A program made the translations under genes and the position numbers. The notes beneath the pieces are model-generated. The model worked only from the letters and a program-made list of their open reading frames with translations. It searched no databases and was not told the origin of the DNA. DNA of 64,000 nucleotides. Origin: JAICYJ01 sp963797565 (GTDB taxonomy: Bacteria; Actinomycetota; Thermoleophilia; Gaiellales; JAICJC01). Shown here piece by piece: positions 8,342-16,226 of this stretch. The stretch's first letter is position 1. Each line of letters starts with the position of its first letter. The stretch spans positions 1 to 64,000 of the forward strand of contig CAWCPM010000012.1 of assembly GCA_963797565.1 (NCBI GenBank), in the 5' to 3' direction.

Positions 8342-9475
8342 GTGAACAGCAACTCCCGAGCCGAAGACGTCAGCGCCGCGGTGTCCTCAACCGTCGGCCT
8401 CGCCTCCGGCAAGATCGCCGTGGGCGAGGTGCCGCGTAAGGTCGTGTTGGACGTGCCGCTGCGGGTGATCGCGAAGGTGCTGCTCTCGGTGCTCGTGTTC
8501 ACGATCACCGTCTCGCTGCTCGCGAGCGTGCGCACCGTCCTGATCTGGGTCGGCCTGGCCCTGTTCATCGCCGTCGCCCTGAACCCGGCGGTCGTCCAGG
8601 TCGAGCGCGTGATGCGCCGCACCTGGGCGGTGGTGACCGTGTTCGCGGCGTTCGTGGTCGGTCTGCTGGCGGTGCTGGCGCTGCTGGTCGCCCCGTTCAT
8701 CGGTCAGATCGACCGGATCCCGGAGAGCGCCCCACAGGCCGCGAACCGCCTGGCGAGAAATCCGCTGATCCACCGCCTCGACCAGCACTACCAGGTGATC
8801 GACAAGGTCAAGGCACACGCGTCCGAGCTGCCCGACGTCGTGTTCGGTGCCGCCGGGACGGTGGTGAACGGCCTGGCTGCGACGGTGACGGTGCTGTTCC
8901 TGGCGGCCTTCGTGCTGTTCGAGCTGCCGCAGATCAACGAGCTGATCCTGTCCCAGCTGCGGCCCAGCGGCGCCGACCGCGCCCGCGAGATCGGCGGGCA
9001 CATCAACCGCACGGTCGGCGGCTACGTCGCCGGCAACCTGCTGATCTCCGTGATCGCCGGCGTCGTCGCCGCGCTGACGCTATGGATCCTCGACGTCCCC
9101 TACGCGCTGACGCTGGGGGTCGTGGTCGCGATCGGCGACCTGGTGCCGCTGGTGGGTGCCACCATCGCGTCGATCCTGGTGATCGCCGTCGCCTACTTCG
9201 CGGGTGGCACCACCGATGGCATCATCGTGTTCGTCGTGATCATGGTCTACCAGCAGATCGAGAACCACCTGATCCAGCCGGCCGTCTACCGCCGCACGGT
9301 GCAGATGCCGGCCCTGGTGGTGCTGATCGGCGTGCTCACCGGCGCCGCGCTCCTGGGCATCCTCGGCGCGCTGATCGCGATCCCGATCGCGGGCACCATC
9401 CAGGTGGTCGTGCGAGACCTGCTGCGCGAGCGCGCCGAGCGCATCACCGCTCAGGAGCCGGCGCCTTCGGGTTGA
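8342..9475 (+). CDS. AI-2E family transporter (permease)
   Basis: 377-residue integral membrane protein of the AI-2E transporter family. It has an N-terminal pair of hydrophobic helices, a polar segment around residues 115-165, then a block of helices including GGYVAGNLLISVIAGVVAAL and the conserved QQIENHLIQPAVYRR segment near the C-terminus. Members export small molecules or act as Na+/H+ antiporters; the substrate cannot be inferred. The GTG at 8342 is the first start after the preceding stop. The 3' end overlaps the convergent SPFH gene by 32 bases. Confidence 0.9.
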   Translation: MNSNSRAEDVSAAVSSTVGLASGKIAVGEVPRKVVLDVPLRVIAKVLLSVLVFTITVSLLASVRTVLIWVGLALFIAVALNPAVVQVERVMRRTWAVVTVFAAFVVGLLAVLALLVAPFIGQIDRIPESAPQAANRLARNPLIHRLDQHYQVIDKVKAHASELPDVVFGAAGTVVNGLAATVTVLFLAAFVLFELPQINELILSQLRPSGADRAREIGGHINRTVGGYVAGNLLISVIAGVVAALTLWILDVPYALTLGVVVAIGDLVPLVGATIASILVIAVAYFAGGTTDGIIVFVVIMVYQQIENHLIQPAVYRRTVQMPALVVLIGVLTGAALLGILGALIAIPIAGTIQVVVRDLLRERAERITAQEPAPSG

Positions 9476-10376
9476 CCGCTCCGTTCGGGGCGGGGACATG
9501 CTCGGCCGGTACCGGCGCCTTGAACCCGGACGCCATCGCTCCCATCGCCTGGGTCAGCTCGCTGGGGATCATCCACATCGTGCTGCCCTCTCCGGCCGCG
9601 ATCTGCGGCAGCATCTGGAGGTACTGGTAGGCCAGCAGCTTGGGGTCGGGATCGTTGTCGTGGATGGCCTTGAACACGGTCTCGATCGCCTTCGCCTGGC
9701 CCTCGGCCCGCAGCATCTGCGACTCCCGCTCACCCTGGGCGCGCAGGATCGTGCTCTGCCGCTCGCCCTCGGCCGTCAGGATCTGAGACTGCTTCACGCC
9801 CTCCGCGGTCAGGATCGCCGCGCGCTTGTCGCGGTCGGCGCGCATCTGCTTCTCCATCGCCTCCTGGATCGTGCGGGGCGGATCGATCGCCTTCAGCTCG
9901 ACGCGGTTGACCCTGATGCCCCACTTGCCCGTGGCCTCGTCCAGCACCACGCGCAGCTCGTCGTTGATCCCGTCGCGCGAGGTCAGCGTCTGCTCCAGCG
10001 ACATGCCGCCGATCAGGTTTCGCAGGGTCGTCACGGTCAGCTGCTCGATCGCCTGGATGTAGTTGGCGATCTCGTAGGTGGCCGAACGCGCGTCGGTCAC
10101 CTGGTAGTAGATGACGGTGTCGATGCTGAGCACGAGGTTGTCCTCGGTGATCACCGGCTGCGGCTCGAACGACACGACCTGCTCGCGCAGGTCGATCATC
10201 TGGCGCACGCGGTCGACCACCGGCACCAGGATCACAAGCCCGGGCGTGAGCGTCCGCGAGTAGCGCCCCAACCGCTCAACGACGCCGGCTCGTGCCTGGG
10301 GGACGATACGCACCGTCCGGGCAACCACGATCAACAGCGTAAGAACGCCTATAAGGGCAAAAATTGCGGCAATCAT
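9444..10376 (-). CDS. SPFH/Band-7 family (stomatin/prohibitin-like) protein
   Basis: 310-residue membrane-anchored scaffold protein. An N-terminal transmembrane helix (residues 1-22) is followed by the band-7 domain (RTVRIVPQARAGVVERLGRY, TPGLVILVPVVDRVRQMIDL) and a long alpha-helical region with repeated A-E-G-x-x-Q/R motifs near residues 185-235, typical of stomatin/HflK oligomers. Such proteins organise membrane microdomains and protease complexes. The start ATG 10376 is preceded by a strong AAGGAGG (minus strand, 10388-10382), so the longer upstream frame is rejected. No NfeD-like partner lies next to it. Confidence 0.92.
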   Translation of the reverse strand: MIAAIFALIGVLTLLIVVARTVRIVPQARAGVVERLGRYSRTLTPGLVILVPVVDRVRQMIDLREQVVSFEPQPVITEDNLVLSIDTVIYYQVTDARSATYEIANYIQAIEQLTVTTLRNLIGGMSLEQTLTSRDGINDELRVVLDEATGKWGIRVNRVELKAIDPPRTIQEAMEKQMRADRDKRAAILTAEGVKQSQILTAEGERQSTILRAQGERESQMLRAEGQAKAIETVFKAIHDNDPDPKLLAYQYLQMLPQIAAGEGSTMWMIPSELTQAMGAMASGFKAPVPAEHVPAPNGAVNPKAPAPER

Positions 10377-10495
10377 TTCGTCCTCCTTACCGCGGTGGGA
10401 GAGAACACACATCGCCTGACCAGGCGTTGGGGTCAGATCTCCCGCCGACCGAGGAGTGGAGCCGACGTGTTAAAAGGGTAGCAGCGGGTTATTAA

Positions 10496-11086
10496 CTATT
10501 GCTTTTCGGGACCGGGCAGGAGCGCGCGCCCGTCCACCACCGCTGCGGCGATGTCGACCAGCTTGCGGTTCGCGCTGCGAGCGTGGGCGCGGAGCATCTC
10601 GAACGCCTGCGTCTCGTTCGTGTCGTGGCGCTCCATCAGGATGCCCTTTGCGCGCTCGATCACCGCGCGCCGCCCGAACGCTCCCTCGAGGTTCTGGAAC
10701 TCGGCGAACCGGCGCAGCACTATGTCGATCGAGTCCTGCAGCTGGTCGGGGTTCGTGTCGGTGATGTAGGCGAACACGCCGCGCTTGGCCGCCTCGCCGA
10801 CGAATACGTGGTCGTCGGTCTCGAGCAATGCGATGACGGGGCAGGCGGCCTGGCGGACGATCTCTCCGATCAGCTCGAGGGCGTGCTCGCTGCTGTCGCC
10901 CAGCCCGACCAGCGCGACGTCAGGGTGCTCGCGCTGGGTCACGGCGGCGACCTCGCCCACCTCGATCGACCGTGCGACCACCTCGTGTCCGAGGCCGGCG
11001 ACCACACCGGTCACGTAGTCGAGCCGATCGCTTCGCTGGTTGGCGATCAGGACGCGAAGGTGCTGATGCTCGGGAGCGTCGTTCAC
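10496..11086 (-). CDS. ANTAR-domain regulator with degenerate receiver
   Basis: 196-residue protein: receiver-like domain (residues 10-120), then an ANTAR RNA-binding domain (about 135-190, RRAVIERAKGILMERH and the closing three-helix segment). ANTAR proteins bind paired hairpins in nascent mRNA and prevent termination. The receiver lacks the acidic pocket (A-N-Q-R where A-D-D-E is usual), and the phospho-acceptor Asp position reads V-G-L-G, so ordinary phosphorylation is unlikely. The gene is monocistronic. Its RNA targets are not evident, although structured leaders occur elsewhere in the window. Confidence 0.9.
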   Translation of the reverse strand: MNDAPEHQHLRVLIANQRSDRLDYVTGVVAGLGHEVVARSIEVGEVAAVTQREHPDVALVGLGDSSEHALELIGEIVRQAACPVIALLETDDHVFVGEAAKRGVFAYITDTNPDQLQDSIDIVLRRFAEFQNLEGAFGRRAVIERAKGILMERHDTNETQAFEMLRAHARSANRKLVDIAAAVVDGRALLPGPEKQ

Positions 11087-11105
11087 AAACCCAAAGTGTA
11101 CATCT

Positions 11106-11132
11106 GGGGAGGGCGCCCTCGGCGCCCTCCCC
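11106..11132 (-). terminator. Perfect 12-bp hairpin terminator
   Basis: GGGGAGGGCGCC (11106-11117) pairs with GGCGCCCTCCCC (11121-11132) across a 3-base loop. It lies 10 bases downstream of the stop of the minus-strand gene at 11142-11429. Confidence 0.75.
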
Positions 11133-11141
11133 AGAGCGGAG

Positions 11142-11429
11142 CTAGTGGGCGACGAGCTCGCCGGCCACGCTGTGCGGCTTGGTCATCTCAGGCAGGTTCG
11201 TGTGAACCCAGTCCTGCGCGACGGTGATCGACGCCTCGGCGTCGGCCTTCGTCTTGAAGACGGTGATCGACGTCACGGCGTTCTGGTCGTCCTGCGGGGT
11301 CAGCAGCTCGTAGGACACGAACCCCTGGGTCTTGCTCAGGATCGGACGCAGCTCGCTGCTGGCCTTGCGGGTTGCGTTCTCCCGCATGGTGGGATCGAGA
11401 TTCTTATACTCGCGGATCAGGGCATACAT
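11142..11429 (-). CDS. Small ABM-like (dimeric alpha/beta barrel) protein
   Basis: 95 residues with the beta-alpha-beta layout of antibiotic-biosynthesis-monooxygenase-like barrels: YALIREYKN opening strand, a helix with ELRPILSKTQGFVSYEL, then SITVFKTKADAEASITVAQDW. Such proteins are small cytoplasmic dimers that can be oxygenases, heme-binding or of unknown role. The ATG at 11429 follows a good GGAAGGGAG ribosome binding site. A strong hairpin terminates it, so it is probably transcribed alone. No cofactor site is visible. Confidence 0.75.
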   Translation of the reverse strand: MYALIREYKNLDPTMRENATRKASSELRPILSKTQGFVSYELLTPQDDQNAVTSITVFKTKADAEASITVAQDWVHTNLPEMTKPHSVAGELVAH

Positions 11430-11681
11430 AGTCCTGCTCCCTTCCTTGGTGTTGGTCCAGGGGCATCGGTAGCTGGTAGCTATACGTTACGGCGGCCCTG
11501 GGAAACCAGATGGTCGCGCCGTAACCCGAAGCGCAACCTCAAGAGGCGGGAGCCGTCAGAACCACACTGCGGCCGCATCTCGCCGGGGGTCGCGCTCCAA
11601 GTATCATTGCAGGTCGAGCCGGTAAATACAAATACGAACCGGCCAAACACACAGTATTCTGAAGCCAGGAGGGACTATTTC

Positions 11682-11852
11682 ATGCAATTACCCACCGATC
11701 GCCCGATCACGGTGCGCTTTGTCGACGGCAAGGAACTAACGGTCACGGTTCACGAATCCGACCAGCTCGGCATCCTGGTCGAGTCGGCCGAGGGCCAGGC
11801 GCGGACGATCGTGATCCCGTGGAGCGCCATCAACCAGGTGACCTGGCAGTAA
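11682..11852 (+). CDS. 56-aa protein with an Sm/Hfq-like strand pattern
   Basis: Small protein preceded by a strong CCAGGAGGG site and a TATTCT hexamer (11655-11660) that may be its -10. It reads as five short beta strands: ITVRFVDG, ELTVTVHESDQ, LGILVESAEG, ARTIVIP and AINQVTW. By eye it aligns with the Sm core of Hfq: V-T-V-F-L-V-N-G, then F-D-Q-F-V-V-L-L, then V-Y-K-H-A-I-S-T-V. Hfq's N-terminal helix is absent and the YKH triplet is replaced by P-W-S. This could be a stand-alone RNA-binding LSm protein, or merely another small barrel. The gene itself is well supported; the function is a hypothesis. Confidence 0.75.
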   Translation: MQLPTDRPITVRFVDGKELTVTVHESDQLGILVESAEGQARTIVIPWSAINQVTWQ

Positions 11853-11956
11853 GCGTGGTAGAATGAGGCGTCGCGGCCCAACCCTTGCCCCGGCGCGCCT
11901 GGCCCAAAGACATCGGCCATCCGTGTTGTTTGAGTAATGGCTCAAGGAGGCCCGGG

Positions 11957-12031
11957 ATGACGTATATCCTGATCATTCTGATCATCGCTGCTGTGGCGTT
12001 TTACATGTACCGCCGTCGCACGAACACCTGA
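11957..12031 (+). CDS. 24-aa single-pass membrane peptide
   Basis: ATG 11957 sits 6 bases after a perfect AAGGAGG. The peptide starts MTYILIILIIAAVAFYMY and ends in a basic tail RRRTNT, so it has one transmembrane helix followed by positive charges, expected on the cytoplasmic side. It lies 105 bases after the 56-aa gene and 27 bases before the flippase-like gene, reading the same way. Small hydrophobic proteins of this type often modulate a larger membrane partner; the neighbour at 12059 is an obvious candidate but this is inference. Confidence 0.6.
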   Translation: MTYILIILIIAAVAFYMYRRRTNT

Positions 12032-12058
12032 CCGGTCGCGTAACCGAACGCCGTCGCG

Positions 12059-12973
12059 ATGGAACTTGCCAGCAACGTCGCGGGCTGGATTCACCAGGTT
12101 GCCGGTCAGATACATTCGATCTCGCTGCCGATACTGCTGCTCGCGCTCGGACTGCACACCTGCGAGATGCTCCTGAACGCGCTGGCGTGGCGCAACATCC
12201 TGCGCCGTGCGTACCCGCATTCCCACGTTTCCTACCGGGTTGTCCTGGGCGGTTACGGCGGCGGAGTGGCGCTCAACTCATTCCTGCCGGCACAGGCCGG
12301 GACGGTGGCCATGCTCGGCATCTACCGAGCTCAGATCCAGGCCTCGACCGCCCTCGGCCTGGTGGGCGCGGGCGTCGTGCAGTACGCGTTCTACGCGGTC
12401 ATCGGCGTGGCTCTCTGCGTCGCCCTGATCGCCACGCAGCAGGGCACGCTGGATCCCCAGTTCGGCTCGCTGTATGCGCACGCGGTGCTGGTCGTGGTCG
12501 GCGCGATCGTGCTCGGGCTCGTGGCCTGGGCAGTCCTTCGCCGGTTTCGCAAGGCCCTCGCAGGGGCTAAGGAGGGAGCGGCGATTCTCTCAGAGCCGCG
12601 TGTCTATGCGGTGCAGGTGCTGGGCGTCGAGCTGGCCGCCTACGCCGTGCGGGCGGCGGTGACCGGACTCTTCATGCGTGCCTACGGACTGCCCGTGTCG
12701 CCGCAGAGCGTGCTGCTCGTCCTGGCCGTCAACTCGGCCTCCTCGACGCTGGCGTTCACCCCCGGCGGCGTCGGTACCCAGCAGGCGCTGGCGTCGGCCG
12801 CCCTGCGCAACGTGGCTCCGTCGAGCGCCATCGCTGCCTTCTCTCTCGGCCAACAGCTGATCCTGGCTGCGTGGGACATCGTGTTCGGCGCGCTTGCGCT
12901 CGCGTCGATCGTCGGCTGGAGTGCCACCCGCACGTTCGCCCGCCGGGGTCGTGTCGCCCCCTCCGTCTCCTGA
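12059..12973 (+). CDS. LPG synthase TM-like / UPF0104 family membrane protein
   Basis: 304-residue polytopic membrane protein with about eight hydrophobic helices. Typical family features are G-G-Y-G-G-G-V-A-L-N-S-F-L-P-A near residue 65 and F-T-P-G-G-V-G-T-Q-Q near residue 240. The family (transmembrane part of lysylphosphatidylglycerol synthase) is linked to lipid flipping or glycosyl-lipid handling; there is no C-terminal aminoacyl-transferase domain. Start ATG 12059 was chosen as first in frame. Substrate unknown. Confidence 0.88.
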   Translation: MELASNVAGWIHQVAGQIHSISLPILLLALGLHTCEMLLNALAWRNILRRAYPHSHVSYRVVLGGYGGGVALNSFLPAQAGTVAMLGIYRAQIQASTALGLVGAGVVQYAFYAVIGVALCVALIATQQGTLDPQFGSLYAHAVLVVVGAIVLGLVAWAVLRRFRKALAGAKEGAAILSEPRVYAVQVLGVELAAYAVRAAVTGLFMRAYGLPVSPQSVLLVLAVNSASSTLAFTPGGVGTQQALASAALRNVAPSSAIAAFSLGQQLILAAWDIVFGALALASIVGWSATRTFARRGRVAPSVS

Positions 12974-13008
12974 CGCGGGCACGCCGAACCGGCTATACGT
13001 TCCCACCT

Positions 13009-14509
13009 GTGAGCCAGCAACCGGAGCCACTTCTCGGGCTACTCGATGCCGACGCAGCTGGTGCCGCTCTGATCTGCCCCGACGCGGACGTCCGCCTCAG
13101 CCACGCGGAGCTGGTCGAGCTGGTGGACAGGCTGGCAGGGAAGCTGCAGGCCGCCGGGGTGGGACCGGGAGACCGCGTCGCGGTGGTGCTGCCGAACGGC
13201 GTGGAGCTGGTCGCGATCCTGTTCGCGCTGGCGTCGCTGGGTGCCGCCACCGTTCCGCTCAACCCGGCCTACACCGAGCCCGAGTTCCGCTTCTACCTTG
13301 ACGACCTCGTCCCGCAGCTGCTGCTGATCGGCGAGGCGGCGGTGCCGAACGCGCGGGCGGCGGCCGGTTCGATCCCGATCGCGGAGGTGGTCGCCGCCGC
13401 GCCCGGCCAGCCGGTCGACCTGCGCGCCGGTGGCCGTGCGCTGGCACCGGACGGCTCGAACGGGGCCGGCACGCCCGAGCAGACCGCACTGCTGCTGCAC
13501 ACCAGCGGCACCACCTCCCGCCCCAAGCAGGTGCCGCTGCTGCAGCGGAACCTGACCGCGCAGGCGCGGTCGATCGCGGCCCACTACGAGCTCACCTCCG
13601 ACGACGTGTCGTTCTGCGCGATGCCGCTGTTCCACGTCCACGGATTGATCGCTTCGACCCTGGCCCAGCTGGCGGCGGGCGGCACGGTGATCGTGCCGCG
13701 GCGCTTCAGCCCGCGCCGGTTCTGGAGCCAGGCGGCGGCCGGCTCGGCCACCTGGCTGTCGGCCGGCCCCACCCTGCACCGGATGATCCTGGATCACGCC
13801 GCCGACGCGGATACGCGCCTGCGGTTCGTCGCGCTCCTGCAGCTCCGCGCTCTCGCCTCAGCTGATGCGCGAGGCCGAGGAGCGCTACGGCGCGCCAATG
13901 GTCGAGGCCTACGGCATGACCGAGGCCACCCACCAGATCGCCTCCAACCCGCTGCCGCCCGCGGCGCGGTACGAGGGATCGGTGGGGATCGCCGCCGGCG
14001 CCGAGTTCCGGATCGTCGATGCGGACGGCGGCGACGTGGAGCCGGGCGCCACCGGCGAGGTCGCGATCCGCGGAGCCGGGCTCACCCCCGGCTACCTCAA
14101 CAACGACCAGGCAAACGCCGAGTCGTTCTTCGGCGGCTGGTTCCGCACCGGCGACCAGGGCCGGGTCGACGACGGCTACCTGCGGCTGCTCGGGCGGCTG
14201 AAGGAGATGATCATCCGCGGCGGCGAGAACATCTCACCCTACGAGATCGAGGCGGTGCTGCTCGCTCACCCGCAGGTGGCCGAGGCGGTGGCCTTCGGCG
14301 TCGATGACGACAAGTACGGCCAGACCGTGGCCGCGGCTGTTGTCCTGGAAGGCGACGCCGGCGTGGACGAGCTGCGGCGCCACACGGCGCACTCGCTGGC
14401 TGCGTTCAAGGTGCCCGACCACATCCACGTGCTGGAGGAGATCCCAAAAACGCCCACCGGCAAGGTGCAGCGCCCGCGGATGGCGGCCTACCTGGAGCAG
14501 CAGGGGTGA
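13009..14509 (+). CDS. Acyl-CoA ligase (AAE3/oxalyl-CoA synthetase-like), frameshifted
   Basis: AMP-forming acid:CoA ligase in two frames. From GTG 13009: the N-terminal adenylation domain, LLLHTSGTTSRPKQVPL (ATP site) and MPLFHVHGL. From about 13830 the next frame continues RSCSSALSPQLM, AYGMTEATHQIASNPLPP, GWFRTGDQG, RLKEMIIRGGENISP and KTPTGKVQR, with the acyl-activating Lys at the end. The spacing and SNPLPP block resemble plant/fungal AAE3/Pcs60, oxalate-CoA ligases, but substrate is unproven. The shift is an extra G in TTCGTCGCGCTCC. The product is about 500 residues if repaired, normal for the family. It overlaps the next gene by 4 bases. Confidence 0.85.
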
Positions 14510-15492
14510 GGTTCGCGGTGCTCGGCGCCGGCGCGATCGGCGCCTACCTCGGCGCCGCGCTGGCGCAGGCGGGAAGCGACGTCACGTTGATCGCGCGCGG
14601 CCCCCACCTGCAGGCGATGATCGAGCACGGCGTGCGGGTGCAGAGCCCTCGCGGCGACTTCACCAGCCACCCGGCCGCCACCGCCGACATCGACGCGCTG
14701 GCCGAGGCCGACGTGATCGTGATCGGCCTGAAGGCCCACAGCCTGCCGGAGCTGGCACCGGCGATCGGCGAGCGCCTGCGGCCGGGCGCCGTGGTCGTGC
14801 CCGCCCAGAACGGGCTGCCGTGGTGGTACTTCCAGGGGCAGGACGGCCCGCTCGCCGGGCGCACGCTCGAGAGCGTTGATCCCGGCGGCGTGATCAGCCG
14901 CTCGATCCCGACGGAGCGCATCGTCGGCTGCGTCGTCTACTGCTCGACCGAGATCGTGGAGCCGGGCGTGATCCGCCACATCGAGGGCTCACGCTTCACC
15001 ATCGGCACGCCCGACGGGGTCGCCAGCGAGCGCTGCGGCGAGATCTCCCGGGAGCTGGTCGCGGCCGGGCTGAAGTGCCCGTTCGACGAGCAGCTGCGCC
15101 GCCAGATCTGGCTGAAGCTGGTCGGAAACGCAGCCTTCAACCCGATCACGACCATCACCCGCTCGACCATGGGCGAGCTGAGAGGCTCCGAGCGTGCGCT
15201 CGCCTACATCCGCGCCGTGATGGAGGAGTGCGCGGCGGTGGCGGCCTCGGTCGGAGTCGAGCTGCCGATCTCGATCGACCGCCGGCTGGAGGCCGGGCTG
15301 GCGGTCGGCGACCATCGCACCTCGATGCTGCAGGACTTCGAGGCGGGAAAGCAGCTGGAGCTGGGCTGCATGGTGGACGCCGTGGTCGAGGTGGCCGCGA
15401 TGACCGGCACGCCGGTGCCGAACCTGATCGCCCTGAACGAGCTGACCGCCGCGCTCGAGCAGCTCCGCGACGCCGGCGTGACCGGCGCGTGA
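14506..15492 (+). CDS. Ketopantoate reductase family (PanE/ApbA-like)
   Basis: 328 residues. The N-terminal Rossmann fold has GAGAIGAYLGAAL (residues 7-19) for NADPH, and the C-terminal helical domain contains KLVGNAAFNPI, whose Lys is the catalytic acid of ketopantoate reductases. The family reduces 2-dehydropantoate to pantoate for CoA synthesis, but many paralogues act on other 2-keto acids. The GTG overlaps the stop of the acyl-CoA ligase (GTGA), implying translational coupling, so a role with that ligase is as likely as pantothenate synthesis. No other pan genes are nearby, so no symbol is given. Confidence 0.87.
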   Translation: MRFAVLGAGAIGAYLGAALAQAGSDVTLIARGPHLQAMIEHGVRVQSPRGDFTSHPAATADIDALAEADVIVIGLKAHSLPELAPAIGERLRPGAVVVPAQNGLPWWYFQGQDGPLAGRTLESVDPGGVISRSIPTERIVGCVVYCSTEIVEPGVIRHIEGSRFTIGTPDGVASERCGEISRELVAAGLKCPFDEQLRRQIWLKLVGNAAFNPITTITRSTMGELRGSERALAYIRAVMEECAAVAASVGVELPISIDRRLEAGLAVGDHRTSMLQDFEAGKQLELGCMVDAVVEVAAMTGTPVPNLIALNELTAALEQLRDAGVTGA

Positions 15493-15737
15493 CGCTCAAT
15501 CGTGCAACGAAGCTCACGACGTCGTGACGATCCCACCGCCAACCGCAACGATCCGCACGGCCAGGCCGCTACGAACATCACCGCTCGGGACCGACGACCG
15601 CGCAACCACGCGGGTGCGCATCACCGTCCGGTAACGACCTGTCACGATCCCGTGCCGGACCGCCGCTCGGCGCCCGGGTCGGGGTTTGACACCGTTAAGA
15701 TCGCGCCCGGCGTTGCACAGCTGAGTGAGAGTCGTGA

Positions 15738-16106
15738 CTAGCGGTTGAACGCCATCAGCACCAGCGTGAACAGCCCCAGCAGCACGCCGGCCACGGTCAT
15801 GATCAGCGTCCACAGCTTGTCCGGCGGCACGAAATCGCCGTGCATCAGCGCAGCCTCGACCTTCCGCTCGCGGCGCAGGGCGTAGGCGATGCAGGCGATC
15901 CCGATCAGCGCGAATCCGGCGCCGATCACCTGGTAGGGCCAGGTGTGCTGGGCGTTGCTCAGCTGCGGCACCACCTTGCCGGCCGCCAGGCTCACCGCCA
16001 GCGACGTGAGGCCGGTGCGCCACCAGGCCAGGTAGGTGCGCTCGTTGGCAAGCCGCGTGCGCCTGGTGGCATCCTGGGCATCGTCGAAGCGTCGGCGCTC
16101 CTGCAT
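15738..16106 (-). CDS. DUF202 family membrane protein
   Basis: 122-residue protein with the diagnostic motif LANERTYLAWWRTGLT (residues 19-34) and three transmembrane helices, as in YidH-type proteins of unknown function. ATG 16106 is preferred over the adjacent GTG 16109. The gene is divergent from trigger factor, and the 120-base gap must hold promoters for both. The 245 bases beyond its stop toward 15493 contain no gene, only a TTGACA hexamer near 15686. Confidence 0.87.
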   Translation of the reverse strand: MQERRRFDDAQDATRRTRLANERTYLAWWRTGLTSLAVSLAAGKVVPQLSNAQHTWPYQVIGAGFALIGIACIAYALRRERKVEAALMHGDFVPPDKLWTLIMTVAGVLLGLFTLVLMAFNR

Positions 16107-16226
16107 CACCGTGACACTACCAACCCGGCTGACCGCCCTCGCCGCGGTGGCGCACCTGTCTGGCTACGACTAAGGTTAGAAGGTCGCCGCGCGCTGCCCT
16201 CGTGGCGGCCGCCGATCGCCCGCCTT

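Noticed and set aside
15686..15692. TTGACA as a promoter downstream of the ketopantoate-reductase-like gene
   Set aside because: No suitable -10 at 16-18 bases, and the next gene is on the opposite strand.
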